Assembly (NCBI GenBank): GCA_024695865.1
Contig: JAILHI010000044.1
Span: 1 to 37,570 of the forward strand
Origin: Candidatus Gastranaerophilales bacterium
GTDB taxonomy: Bacteria > Cyanobacteriota > Vampirovibrionia > Gastranaerophilales > Gastranaerophilaceae
Direction of reading: 5' to 3'
DNA: 37,570 bases
A program made the position numbers and the translations under genes. Every line of letters begins with the position of its first letter. Within the stretch, counting starts at the first letter, position 1. The notes under the pieces are model-generated. The model ran no database searches. It was not told the origin of the DNA and was given only the letters and a program-made list of their open reading frames with translations. Positions 1 through 7,472 of the stretch are shown here, one piece after another.

Positions 1-231
1 CAAGATACAACAAGATATTTCTTAAACACAGAAGAAGCAGATAATAATAGGGATATTTTGTATAATTATGTAAATAGTAACAATGAACATATACCAGATG
101 CATTTAAAAGTGCATATAATGTTATTTCTATTCAAGTAGATTTAAAACAAGAATTGAATACTGAAAAAATTGAAAAAATGGCCGATTACCTTTATAATCA
201 AATAGTTTCAGACAGAAAAGTATGTTCTTAA
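1..231 (+). CDS. 3' end of an unidentified protein gene
   Basis: An open frame runs in from the window edge and gives 76 residues before a TAA stop at 229-231; the start lies outside the window. The tail is polar and Asn-rich, ends in DRKVCS, and contains a probable amphipathic helix (LKQELNTEKIEKMADYLYNQ). I see no catalytic motif and do not recognise the family. Codon use is noticeably AT-rich. Coding status rests on the uninterrupted frame and sensible composition only. Confidence 0.55.
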   Translation, partial: QDTTRYFLNTEEADNNRDILYNYVNSNNEHIPDAFKSAYNVISIQVDLKQELNTEKIEKMADYLYNQIVSDRKVCS

Positions 232-277
232 TAAAAAAAATAGGTTAAAAGCACTAGAAACAAAATTTCAAAATAAT

Positions 278-305
278 AGAGGGTTTGAGATGTCTCAAAC
301 CCTCT
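278..305 (-). terminator. Perfect 13-bp hairpin, probable terminator of the tRNA-Asn transcript
   Basis: AGAGGGTTTGAGA (278-290) pairs perfectly with TCTCAAACCCTCT (293-305) around a 2-base centre. Read on the minus strand it lies 12 bases past the tRNA-Asn 3' end and is followed by a T-rich stretch, as expected of an intrinsic terminator. It may also end the plus-strand gene that stops at 231, but the plus side has no clear T-run. Confidence 0.7.
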
Positions 306-317
306 AAATGAAAAATT

Positions 318-389
<72 letters not shown>

Positions 390-405
390 ATATCCCTGTA
401 AAATT

Positions 406-433
406 ATTATATTCATAAAAAAAATATTTGCAA
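406..433 (-). promoter_or_regulatory. Promoter of tRNA-Asn
   Basis: On the minus strand TTGCAA (433-428) is followed after 16 bases by a consensus TATAAT (411-406). The predicted start, near 399, is about ten bases before the tRNA 5' end at 389. This fits a housekeeping sigma-70 promoter. Confidence 0.55.
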
Positions 434-472
434 ATACTTTTTATAAAATATTTAAAATATCTTTATATTACA

Positions 473-495
473 AGAACAGAGGTTCTGTTTTTTTG
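473..495 (+). terminator. Terminator-like hairpin with T-run, no obvious upstream gene
   Basis: AGAAC/GTTCT with loop AGAG (473-486) is followed by G and a run of seven T. The form resembles the hairpin after tRNA-Gly near the other end of the window. No plus-strand gene precedes it closely, so it may be a relic or end an unannotated transcript. The stem is short. Confidence 0.3.
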
Positions 496-501
496 TTTTT
501 G

Positions 502-574
502 GGATTGCTTCGGACAAGCCTCGCAAAGACGAAAGTTGTCATTGCAAGGCAATCTTTGATTTTCGTGGCAATCC
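502..574. repeat. Dispersed palindromic repeat of the GGATTGC...GCAATCC type
   Basis: The outer arms GGATTGC (502-508) and GCAATCC (568-574) are exact reverse complements. The inner arms CCTCGCAA (519-526) and TTGCAAGG (542-549) match at seven of eight positions. Units built from 'cgtcattgcgagg' and 'gcaatcc' words are widespread intergenic repeats in many bacterial genomes; assignment here is by resemblance only. Confidence 0.55.
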
Positions 575-613
575 AGCCGATAGGAAATATTTAAAATTTT
601 GAAAATATTTTCG

Positions 614-629
614 GTAGACTAAAGTCTAC
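614..629. repeat. Short palindrome, copy 1
   Basis: GTAGACT-AA-AGTCTAC is a perfect 7-bp inverted repeat with a 2-base centre. An identical core recurs at 899-914. In both copies it is preceded by a T-rich run and followed by CT, which suggests one dispersed repeat family. Confidence 0.6.
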
Positions 630-701
630 TCTACATTCTTTTTTATTTTGTTTTCCCGCCCCTTTGTGTGAGAGGGTTAGGGAGAGGAGTCTTTTTCCTC
701 G

Positions 702-819
702 ATTGTCATACTGAGCGCTAGCGAAGTATCCAGCTGATTTTTTGATTTAGTTCTTATGATTTTTCAGCATTTGTTTTTTTCGGCTGGATTCTTCACCCTT
801 TCGGGTTCAGAATGACAAT
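702..819. repeat. Inverted pair of 'TGTCATTCTGA...GAAGAATCC' dispersed repeats
   Basis: The left arm (702-735) and right arm (781-819) are diverged reverse complements of one about 38-base unit. Each reads TGTCAT-CTGA, then a tiny internal hairpin, then GAAG-ATCCAGC. A third copy lies at 37071-37108. This resembles the common intergenic 'cattctgagcgaagcgaagaatc' repeats found in many phyla. Confidence 0.6.
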
Positions 820-898
820 TTTTAATTCCTGTCACCCTAAACTATCTTAAATTGTTGGGTTCCGCTAAAACTACATTCTGAATTAATTGCAGTTTTTG

Positions 899-914
899 GT
901 AGACTAAAGTCTAC
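899..914. repeat. Short palindrome, copy 2
   Basis: The 16-base GTAGACT-AA-AGTCTAC core is identical to 614-629. The palindrome here extends one further base pair to GGTAGACTAAAGTCTACC (898-915). It lies 33 bases past the 3' end of the minus-strand gene 948-1115, so in that orientation it could also form a hairpin at the end of its transcript. Confidence 0.6.
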
Positions 915-947
915 CCTGCGTTTTTTGCGGATTACTTCGGCAAGTCC

Positions 948-1115
948 TTAATTCGTCACGGGGGCGACTCTGTCAAATACAAAAAAGTTCGGATAGCCGT
1001 TTTTGTTTCTGATTTGTTTTCTGGCTTTCGGTTTACGTTTTAAACCGAGTGAACTCAAACCTATCGGCATTGTATCTTTAAATTTTTTGAACAAATTTAA
1101 TTTTGAAAAATCCAT
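948..1115 (-). CDS. Small basic protein, unknown function
   Basis: A 55-residue frame. The ATG at 1115 is chosen because a strong Shine-Dalgarno AAAGGAG (1128-1122) sits six bases before it; a longer upstream frame reaching 1205 overlaps the divergent gene and has no such site. The sequence is Lys/Arg-rich in the middle (GLKRKPKARKQIRNKNGYP) and ends NFFVFDRVAPVTN. There is no membrane segment, cysteine or known motif. It lies divergently from the DUF1858 gene. The good ribosome site argues it is translated; I do not recognise the family. Confidence 0.5.
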   Translation of the reverse strand: MDFSKLNLFKKFKDTMPIGLSSLGLKRKPKARKQIRNKNGYPNFFVFDRVAPVTN

Positions 1116-1132
1116 TTTTTTCTCCTTTGTTG

Positions 1133-1138
1133 TATAAT
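1133..1138 (+). promoter_or_regulatory. Candidate -10 box for the DUF1858 gene
   Basis: TATAAT lies 60 bases before the start codon of the gene at 1199, in the region shared with the divergent small gene. No clear -35 element is visible at the right spacing. Confidence 0.35.
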
Positions 1139-1198
1139 AACTTCTGTAATTAAAATTTAATAATATTTTTTTAAAAATCAACGGAAAAGAGGACAGAA

Positions 1199-1399
1199 AT
1201 GGCAAAAGTTACAAAAGAAATGAGCATTATCGATATAGTACAAAATCACCCCGAAACACTTGAAATTTTTGCAAAATACGGCATGGGCTGTATCGGTTGT
1301 GCCGCAGCAAAATTTGAAAATCTCGAAGCAGGCGCAAAAGTTCACGGTTTTGATGCTGATGAAATGGTTGCGGAAATTAATCAAATGATAGGCGAATAA
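1199..1399 (+). CDS. DUF1858 domain protein (redox-disulfide type)
   Basis: 66 residues, essentially one DUF1858 domain. The N-terminal part (MSIIDIVQNHPETLEIFAKY) matches the family pattern in which a short helical lead is followed by G-x-C-x2-C; here GMGCIGC places the cysteines at 31 and 34. The family was named for its association with hybrid-cluster proteins and is thought to carry a redox-active disulfide or metal site, but its biochemical role is unproven. A purine-rich AGAGGA precedes the ATG. It appears monocistronic, with a separate promoter for rplS following. Family assignment is secure; function is not. Confidence 0.9.
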   Translation: MAKVTKEMSIIDIVQNHPETLEIFAKYGMGCIGCAAAKFENLEAGAKVHGFDADEMVAEINQMIGE

Positions 1400-1418
1400 A
1401 ATTTTTAAAAAAAATAAC

Positions 1419-1447
1419 TTGTATTTAAAATTTTTTTTGCTTATCAT
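1419..1447 (+). promoter_or_regulatory. Promoter of rplS
   Basis: TTGTAT (1419-1424) and TATCAT (1442-1447) are separated by exactly 17 bases; an alternative TATAAA overlaps at 1447-1452. Transcription would start about 25 bases before the rplS ribosome site. Confidence 0.5.
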
Positions 1448-1481
1448 ATAAAAGCAAACTTCAAAAAGGAAGGAATAAGTC

Positions 1482-1838
1482 ATGAACCCTATTGTAAAAG
1501 ACTTAAACAAAGAAACTGTAAATAAAGAGTTACCGGATTTAAAGCCCGGCGATACCGTCAGAGTTTCCGTCAGAATCGTTGAAGGAAACAAAGAAAGAAT
1601 ACAGGCTTTTGAAGGAACTATCATTAAAAAGCGTGGCAGCGGTGTCGGCAAGACAATTACTGTCAGAAAAACTTTCCAGGGCGTTGGTGTAGAACGTGTA
1701 TTCCCCGTTTATTCTCCCCGTATTGAAAAAATTGCGGTTATCAGAAAAGGTGATGTTAAACGTGCTAAACTTTACTACCTCAGAGAAAGAACAGGTAAAG
1801 CAACTCGTATTAAAGAAAAGATTGAAAACAAAAAATAA
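1482..1838 (+). CDS. rplS: 50S ribosomal protein L19
   Basis: 118 residues, the normal L19 length. Diagnostic stretches are [19 protein letters not shown] near residue 22, the [20 protein letters not shown] core, and [16 protein letters not shown]19 sits at the 30S-50S interface near bridge B8. A good AAGGAAGG ribosome site precedes the ATG. It has its own promoter and is followed by a hairpin before rbgA. Many bacteria place rplS after rpsP-rimM-trmD; those genes are absent upstream here. The neighbouring rbgA and rnhB match the rplS-rbgA(ylqF)-rnhB order familiar from Bacillus subtilis. Confidence 0.97.
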   Translation: MNPIVKDLNKETVNKELPDLKPGDTVRVSVRIVEGNKERIQAFEGTIIKKRGSGVGKTITVRKTFQGVGVERVFPVYSPRIEKIAVIRKGDVKRAKLYYLRERTGKATRIKEKIENKK

Positions 1839-1867
1839 TTTTCGGTCAGTTCAGTTTATGAAGTTTA

Positions 1868-1900
1868 AAAGCCATAATCATACAGGTTATGGCTTTATTT
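1868..1900 (+). terminator. Terminator or attenuator between rplS and rbgA
   Basis: AAAGCCATAA (1868-1877) pairs perfectly with TTATGGCTTT (1887-1896) across a 9-base loop, followed by ATTT. The weak T-run suggests partial readthrough, so rbgA could still be expressed from the rplS promoter. The rbgA ribosome site begins a few bases later. Confidence 0.6.
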
Positions 1901-1914
1901 AGTAAGGAAACGTT

Positions 1915-2751
1915 ATGAAGTTTATACATTGGTATCCGGGGCATATTGCAAAGGCGGAACGTCGGCTGAAAGAACAGTTAAATCTTGTTGATGTCGTCGT
2001 TGAGGTTGTTGATGCAAGAATTCCCGTAAGTTCGATGTATCCTGAAATCAAAAAACTTATCGGCGAAAAGCCCAGACTTATCATAATGAACAAGTCTGAC
2101 GTTGCGGATATCGACAAGGCAAAACCCTTTGTTGATGCAATACAAAAAGAAACCGACTGCGACATAATTTTTACAAGTTCCAAGGATAACAAAGATATTA
2201 ACAAAATTGTGAATAAAATTGCCGATTTGAGCAAGCCCGCCATTACAAAACTTGTACAAAAGGGGCTTTTACCCCGTCCCGCAAGGGCTATGGTAATCGG
2301 CATGCCCAATGTTGGAAAATCGACGGTTATAAACAAACTCATAAAAAAGACAAAGACGAAAACGGGCGCAAAGGCGGGTGTGACAAGACAGCAGCAGTGG
2401 GTCAGAATTAATCCGAGAATTGATTTGCTCGACACCCCGGGGATTATTCCCGTTAAACAGGTAGAGCAGGAAAAGGCTTTGCGGCTTGCCTTTGTTGATT
2501 CAATCGGGGAAAACGCTTATGAACTTGAAAGTGTAGCCGAAGAATTTTTAAAGTTAATGCACAGGCTTTATCCCGAGAACATAAGGGAAAAATACGGCTT
2601 TGCGGCAGAAGATGATTTTACGCTTGAAAATCTTGCCCAAAAGAGAAATCTTTTGGGTCAAAATTCAAAGCCCGATACGTTAAGAGCGGCATCGATGCTG
2701 ATGAACGACTTTCGTGACGGCAGACTCGGCAGGTTGATGCTCGATGAATAA
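1915..2751 (+). CDS. rbgA: Ribosome biogenesis GTPase (YlqF/RbgA)
   Basis: 278 residues with the circularly permuted GTPase motif order of the YlqF/YawG family. G4 is NKSD (59-62) and G5-like TSS is 87-89; these come before G1 GMPNVGKS (129-136) and G3 DTPG (173-176). The N-terminus has the usual IHWYPGHIAKAER signature. In B. subtilis RbgA drives a late step of 50S assembly involving L16. A C-terminal helical region after residue about 190 matches the family's RNA-contacting domain. The end overlaps rnhB by eight bases, which suggests translational coupling. Confidence 0.95.
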   Translation: MKFIHWYPGHIAKAERRLKEQLNLVDVVVEVVDARIPVSSMYPEIKKLIGEKPRLIIMNKSDVADIDKAKPFVDAIQKETDCDIIFTSSKDNKDINKIVNKIADLSKPAITKLVQKGLLPRPARAMVIGMPNVGKSTVINKLIKKTKTKTGAKAGVTRQQQWVRINPRIDLLDTPGIIPVKQVEQEKALRLAFVDSIGENAYELESVAEEFLKLMHRLYPENIREKYGFAAEDDFTLENLAQKRNLLGQNSKPDTLRAASMLMNDFRDGRLGRLMLDE

Positions 2752-3388
2752 ATTGTTTGGTTTTGATAAAAAACTTTTGAAGGAAAACGGTATTATAATC
2801 GGTACCGATGAGGCTGGCAGAGGCCCGGGGGCGGGTGATGTTGTCGCAGCCACCGTGTATTTTCCCGAAATTGACAAATCACTTACAAAAGCACTTGAAA
2901 AACTCAACGATTCCAAAAAAATTACCGAAAAAGTCAGAGAGGAACTTTTTGAGGTGATTTTGCAAACTTCGGTTTACGACATTGTTTTTGGCAGTGTAGA
3001 AGAAATCGAAAGAACGAATATTTTAAAGACCTCTTTAAACTGTATGAAAAAGGCTTGTTCTAACGTAATTGAAAAAATCGGACAAAAGGACGTTCTTGTT
3101 CTTGTTGACGGAAACAGAATTATCCCGCAGTTTGAATATCCCCAAAGGACAATCGTAAAAGGGGACGGAAAATCCGCAAGCATTGCGGCGGCGAGTGTTT
3201 TGGCAAAGGTTACGAGAGACAGGTATATGCTTGAATTAGACAGAATGTTCCCCGAATATTTGTGGGCAAAAAACAAGGGTTATCTGACGGAGGAGCATCT
3301 TGAAGCCGTCGATAAATACGGGCTTACAAAGTATCACCGCAAAAAGTTTTTCGACAAACATTTTGCAAAACAATTATCGTTATTTTAA
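2744..3388 (+). CDS. rnhB: Ribonuclease HII
   Basis: 214 residues. GTDEAGRGPGAGDVVAA (20-36) is the RNase HII active-site start, with D22 and E23 as metal ligands; D122 in VDGN and D141 in VKGDGKS are the likely third and fourth acidic ligands. IAAASVLAKVTRDR follows the family pattern. The enzyme cuts RNA in RNA-DNA hybrids, including single ribonucleotides in DNA. The ATG overlaps the end of rbgA. The C-terminus ends in QLSLF, which resembles a beta-clamp binding motif of the QxxLF type; that is an inference worth testing. Confidence 0.95.
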   Translation: MNKLFGFDKKLLKENGIIIGTDEAGRGPGAGDVVAATVYFPEIDKSLTKALEKLNDSKKITEKVREELFEVILQTSVYDIVFGSVEEIERTNILKTSLNCMKKACSNVIEKIGQKDVLVLVDGNRIIPQFEYPQRTIVKGDGKSASIAAASVLAKVTRDRYMLELDRMFPEYLWAKNKGYLTEEHLEAVDKYGLTKYHRKKFFDKHFAKQLSLF

Positions 3389-3416
3389 TGCTATAATTAT
3401 GCAAAAAGGAGCAAAA

Positions 3417-4460
3417 ATGGACTGTCATCTTTTATCACACGGAATATCTGTCGAAAAAGATTCTTTGCATGATTGTTGTCTGACGCACGGTTACAACGGA
3501 CGTCCTTTTATTATCAAATTAAATAAAGATAACACTGTTGACTGGGCAGATGTTTTTGACTTAAAAAAGATTTTAAAAGACGGAAAAAGGATTAACGAAA
3601 AAGAGTGCAAAGGCTGCAGACTTCTTGGAAATGAGCGCATTTTTACAGATGAGGGTGACTATATTTCTCATATAAATTTAAACCATTGGAATATTTGCAA
3701 CTCAAAATGCGTGTATTGCAGTAAAGACTACAACGGCGGGGATAAATATTTTAACGTTCTGCCGATGATGAAAGAGTTGTTTGCTTATAACGGCGGAAAG
3801 GCAATCAATACAGAGGGTGAATTGACCTTTCAGGGCGGAGAACCCACAATGCTGCCCGAGTTTGAAGAATTAATCAATATGTTCACCGAGAAAAAAATTC
3901 TCGTAAGGATACATTCTTCGGGTATAAAGTATTCACAGGCAGTTACGGACGGTTTAAAGAACAATTCTGTCATTTTGGTTGTATCTCCCGATACCGCAGT
4001 TAAAGAAACCTATAAAAAAATCAAACGGGTTGATGCCTGCGACAGAGTATGGCAAAATCTTGAAAAATATGCCGAAGCCCAAAAGGAGCCTGACAGGGTA
4101 AAGGCTAAATTTATTATAATTGCGGGCTATAATGATTCAATTGAAGAAATTGATGCTTTTCTACAACGGGCAAAAAGTATCGGAATTAACCGAATAGTCT
4201 GGGAAATTGAATGTATGTATGCGGCGAGATACCAGTATGATATCCCCCATGTCAGTATGCTGCTTGACTATGCGGTCAGAGAAACCGAAAAATGCGGGCT
4301 GACTTATGAATATTATGACGGCGCAATGTATGTTCAGAACAAGAAAAATAACGTTATACGGGATATCACCGATAAGGCGGCTTTTTCGGAAGAATTTGAA
4401 ACGCTGAAGGAACGGTATAAAGACAGAAATCTTGATTATATTAAAATTTTTTCCCAATAA
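3417..4460 (+). CDS. Radical SAM protein with N-terminal cysteine motif (paralogue 1)
   Basis: 347 residues. The start is the ATG at 3417 because AAAAAGGAG precedes it by a few bases; an upstream ATG at 3300 lies inside rnhB. A TATAAT at 3392-3397 suggests a local promoter. The radical SAM cluster motif is C94-x3-C98-x2-C101 (CNSKCVYC), with the GGEP SAM-binding motif at 140-143. Before it lie C3, C20-C21 and C64-x2-C67, a pattern that could bind an auxiliary iron-sulfur cluster. A related gene with the same spacing lies at 6464-7456. The substrate is unknown, and no peptide precursor gene is evident next to it. Confidence 0.85.
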   Translation: MDCHLLSHGISVEKDSLHDCCLTHGYNGRPFIIKLNKDNTVDWADVFDLKKILKDGKRINEKECKGCRLLGNERIFTDEGDYISHINLNHWNICNSKCVYCSKDYNGGDKYFNVLPMMKELFAYNGGKAINTEGELTFQGGEPTMLPEFEELINMFTEKKILVRIHSSGIKYSQAVTDGLKNNSVILVVSPDTAVKETYKKIKRVDACDRVWQNLEKYAEAQKEPDRVKAKFIIIAGYNDSIEEIDAFLQRAKSIGINRIVWEIECMYAARYQYDIPHVSMLLDYAVRETEKCGLTYEYYDGAMYVQNKKNNVIRDITDKAAFSEEFETLKERYKDRNLDYIKIFSQ

Positions 4461-4514
4461 AAATTCTGAAAATTTTTAATATTTATGCTACAATTTTTTC
4501 AAAGGCAGGAAATT

Positions 4515-4796
4515 ATGATAACAAAAGAAGAAGTAAAACACGTTGCAAAACTTGCAAGATTAGAGTTAACAGAGTCGGAAATCGACAAATATGCAGAACA
4601 ACTCGGAAACATTCTGACTTATGTTGAGCAGATGAAAGAAGTTGATACGGCAGGTATTGAGCCTATGCCTCATGCCATACCCGTAACAAATGTTATGAGA
4701 GAAGACGAAGTTAAATACGAACAGACAAAAGAAGAACTTATGAAGAACGCTCCTTATGAAGAAGACGGCTTTTTCAGAGTTCCCAAAATCAATTAA
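4515..4796 (+). CDS. gatC: Asp-tRNA(Asn)/Glu-tRNA(Gln) amidotransferase subunit C
   Basis: 93 residues, close to the usual 95. Family landmarks are ITKEEVKHVAKLARLELTE at the start, LGNILTYVEQMKEVDT in the middle and GIEPMPHAIP...MREDEV towards the end. GatC stabilises the GatA-GatB complex that converts misacylated Glu-tRNA(Gln) or Asp-tRNA(Asn). The ATG at 4515 is preferred over 4485 because an AGGA site precedes it and it matches the family N-terminus. An extended -10 (TGCTACAAT) lies about 25 bases upstream. gatA and gatB are not in the window. Confidence 0.94.
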   Translation: MITKEEVKHVAKLARLELTESEIDKYAEQLGNILTYVEQMKEVDTAGIEPMPHAIPVTNVMREDEVKYEQTKEELMKNAPYEEDGFFRVPKIN

Positions 4797-4840
4797 TTAA
4801 TTTAAAAAATATCAAAATATAAAAAAGATTGGAATGATAA

Positions 4841-6460
4841 ATGACTAAATATATATTTATAACGGGAGGTGTTGTATCCTCTCTCGGTAAAGGTATTGTA
4901 GCCGCAAGTTTGGGAAAACTTCTTAAAGCAAGAGGTTTTTCCGTTGTAATTCAGAAATTTGACCCTTATATCAATGTTGACCCCGGAACGATGAGTCCGT
5001 TTCAGCACGGTGAAGTTTTTGTTACCGATGACGGTGCGGAAACTGATTTGGATTTGGGACACTACGAAAGATTTACCGATACGAATTTAGGTCATATTAA
5101 TAACGTTACGTCGGGAAGTATTTACCAGACAGTTATCCAAAAGGAAAGAAAGGGCGAATATCTCGGCGCTACCGTTCAGGTTGTTCCCCATATTACAAAC
5201 GAAATTAAATCAAGAATAGTAAAGGCGACAAAACAGTTTACCCCCGACTTTTTGATTACGGAAATCGGCGGTACAATCGGCGACATCGAAAGTTTGCCGT
5301 TTATTGAAGCAATCAGACAGTTCAGAACGGAAGCGGGCTACGGAAACTCGTTGAGTATTCACGTAACCTTACTGCCTTATCTGCAAACGTCGGGCGAAAT
5401 TAAGACAAAACCCTCGCAGCACAGCGTTGCAACCTTGAGAAGTTACGGTATTCAGCCTGAGGTTTTAGTTTGCCGTACCTCAATGAAGGTTCCAAAAAAA
5501 GAACTCGAAAAACTTGCGCTGTTTTGTTCGGTTGCGCAGGACGCAGTAATTGAGTGTTGTGATATGAGCAGTATTTATGAAGTTCCTCTTGCGCTTGAAG
5601 AACAAAATATGGCGGCGGTTGTTTTGAACAGACTTCAAATGCCCGATAATCGTGATGCCGATTTGAAGGAATGGATTCAACTCAACGAAAGAATTAAAAA
5701 TCCCAAACAGACTTTCAGAATTGCTATTGCGGGAAAATATACGGATTTGTCCGATGCCTATATATCCGTTGTAGAAAGTTTAAAACACGCAGGCTATGCT
5801 CATAGCGCCAATATTGACATAAAATGGATAGCCTCGGATGAATGTGTTGACGATAATACAACCCGTGAAATTTTAAAAGACGTTGATGCTCTCGTTGTTC
5901 CGGGCGGCTTTGGTGTCAGAGGTATCGAAGGCAAATTAAGAGCAATTAAATATGCAAGAGAAAATAACCTGCCGTTTTTAGGTTTGTGCCTCGGTATGCA
6001 GTGCGCAGTTATTGAATTTGCAAGAAACGTTGCGGGACTTCAGAACGCAAACAGTACAGAATTCAGCGAAAGTACACCTTATCCCGTTATTGACCTTATG
6101 ACAGAACAAAAACACGTTAAAGGTTACGGCGCAACAATGAGATTAGGTCAGTTTGAATGTCACGTTGAAAAAGGCACAAAGGCTTACGGCGTATACGGAC
6201 AGGAAACGATTTTTGAACGTCACAGACACAGATACGAAGTCAATAACGAATACAAACAGATTATTGCGGAAAAAGGTCTTGTGTTCTCGGGAGTTTCACC
6301 CGACGGAATGTTGTGTGAAATGGTTGAATATCCTAAAAATGACTGGTTTGTAGCATGTCAGTTCCACCCCGAGTTTAAATCACGCCCCGAAAGACCGCAC
6401 CCCCTGTTTAAAGGTCTGATTGATACGGTTGCAAAAAGAAAAACTAAAATAAACAGGTAA
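4841..6460 (+). CDS. pyrG: CTP synthase (glutamine hydrolysing)
   Basis: 539 residues, full length. The N-terminal synthetase domain opens with [16 protein letters not shown] and contains [16 protein letters not shown] and [23 protein letters not shown]. The C-terminal class I glutamine amidotransferase domain has PGGFGVRG, the nucleophile C383 in LGLCLGMQ, and the partners H509 and E511 in FHPEF. It makes CTP from UTP, ATP and glutamine. The ribosome site is weak (TTGGAAT). No pyrG attenuator with a GGGC-type initial sequence is obvious. The next gene starts three bases after the stop codon. Confidence 0.97.
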   Translation: MTKYIFITGGVVSSLGKGIVAASLGKLLKARGFSVVIQKFDPYINVDPGTMSPFQHGEVFVTDDGAETDLDLGHYERFTDTNLGHINNVTSGSIYQTVIQKERKGEYLGATVQVVPHITNEIKSRIVKATKQFTPDFLITEIGGTIGDIESLPFIEAIRQFRTEAGYGNSLSIHVTLLPYLQTSGEIKTKPSQHSVATLRSYGIQPEVLVCRTSMKVPKKELEKLALFCSVAQDAVIECCDMSSIYEVPLALEEQNMAAVVLNRLQMPDNRDADLKEWIQLNERIKNPKQTFRIAIAGKYTDLSDAYISVVESLKHAGYAHSANIDIKWIASDECVDDNTTREILKDVDALVVPGGFGVRGIEGKLRAIKYARENNLPFLGLCLGMQCAVIEFARNVAGLQNANSTEFSESTPYPVIDLMTEQKHVKGYGATMRLGQFECHVEKGTKAYGVYGQETIFERHRHRYEVNNEYKQIIAEKGLVFSGVSPDGMLCEMVEYPKNDWFVACQFHPEFKSRPERPHPLFKGLIDTVAKRKTKINR

Positions 6461-6463
6461 ATT

Positions 6464-7456
6464 ATGAAGTATTACAGCTGTGATTTGATAGAACACGGGC
6501 TTGATTTCGGACAGGATTCAATTAATCTCTGCTGCAGAAGAACTGACGAAAATGGACAGTTTTTAAGGGTTGTGGACGATTATCACGGCGAACTTCTTGA
6601 TTTGGAAAAATTCTTTGCTCTGAAACGTGAATACAGAAATAAAATGAAAACGGGCGAGGGTATTTCAATTTGCAAAAATTGTATTTATCTCGAAGAAAAA
6701 GACTATGATGATGAAGATTACATTACAACCATAAATTTTAATCACGGTCTTTACTGCAATTCAAAGTGTGTATATTGTTCGCTGACTCACGGTATAAAGA
6801 CGGTTTTTCCCGAATACGACGTTTATCCCGTCATCAAGCAGTTGTCCGATAACGGATATTTAAGACAGGGCGGTTTTATATCCATTGCGGGCGGAGAGCC
6901 TTCCATAACCCAAAATTTTGATAAACTTATCCAATTGTTTATCGAAAAGCAGATACGACCTGTTCGTGTCCTTACAAACGGAATTAAATATTCGCAGGCA
7001 ATAGCCGAGGGATTAAGACAAGATGTTGTAAATATAATGATTTCCGTAGATGCAGGCTCCGCAGAAATGTATAAATGGATAAAGGGCGTTGATGTTTACG
7101 ACAGAGTCTGGGTAAATATCGGCGATTATCTTTTAGCCCAGCACCATAAAGGTCTTGTTAAAACAAAATATATTATTATTCCCGAAATTAACGATTCAAA
7201 AGAAGAAATAACCGGATATTTTGACCAAACCGAAAAATACGGCGTAGGCTGGGTTGCTTTTGATATCGAACTTAATTGGTTTGAGGAAAATAAAAATAAT
7301 CTTCCCGATTACTTGTACGATTTGGTTGAATTTACTCTGACGGAAGCGGATAAACGAAATCTAGCCTATGAGCCGATTGACAGAGTCGTAACTCTGATAC
7401 GGGAATTAAAAAAGAAAAAAGATATAAGTGCATTCTTCAGAGGACATTCTATATAA
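6464..7456 (+). CDS. Radical SAM protein with N-terminal cysteine motif (paralogue 2)
   Basis: 330 residues. The radical SAM motif is C98-x3-C102-x2-C105 (CNSKCVYC), identical to paralogue 1, with GGEP at 143-146. The N-terminal pattern C6, C23-C24, C70-x2-C73 repeats that of paralogue 1; the first interval is 17 residues in both. Shared segments include NGIKYSQAIAEGL and YDRVWVNI, against SGIKYSQAVTDGL and CDRVWQNL. There is no C-terminal SPASM cysteine cluster. The ATG follows the pyrG stop by three bases, so it is probably cotranscribed with pyrG. Substrate unknown. Confidence 0.85.
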   Translation: MKYYSCDLIEHGLDFGQDSINLCCRRTDENGQFLRVVDDYHGELLDLEKFFALKREYRNKMKTGEGISICKNCIYLEEKDYDDEDYITTINFNHGLYCNSKCVYCSLTHGIKTVFPEYDVYPVIKQLSDNGYLRQGGFISIAGGEPSITQNFDKLIQLFIEKQIRPVRVLTNGIKYSQAIAEGLRQDVVNIMISVDAGSAEMYKWIKGVDVYDRVWVNIGDYLLAQHHKGLVKTKYIIIPEINDSKEEITGYFDQTEKYGVGWVAFDIELNWFEENKNNLPDYLYDLVEFTLTEADKRNLAYEPIDRVVTLIRELKKKKDISAFFRGHSI

Positions 7457-7472
7457 AAGAAAAGGATAAAAT

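Larger units (their letters stand above)
390..947. other. Gene-free stretch made largely of dispersed repeats
   Basis: No convincing ORF on either strand. Beyond the tRNA promoter and the hairpin at 473-495 it holds at least three kinds of palindromic repeat: 502-574, 614-629 with its second copy 899-914, and the inverted pair 702-819. A further G-rich/C-rich patch at 655-689 resembles another common dispersed repeat type. The segment at 927-945 (GGATTACTTCGGCAAGTCC) resembles the left arm of the 502-574 unit. Confidence 0.6.

Noticed and set aside
1178-1651. 157-residue minus-strand frame across the DUF1858 and rplS genes
   Set aside because: It is antisense to two recognised genes, Phe/Cys-rich as expected of shadow frames, and lacks a ribosome site.
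3300-3416. N-terminal extension of the first radical SAM gene
   Set aside because: It lies inside rnhB, has no ribosome site, and the internal ATG at 3417 has an excellent one.
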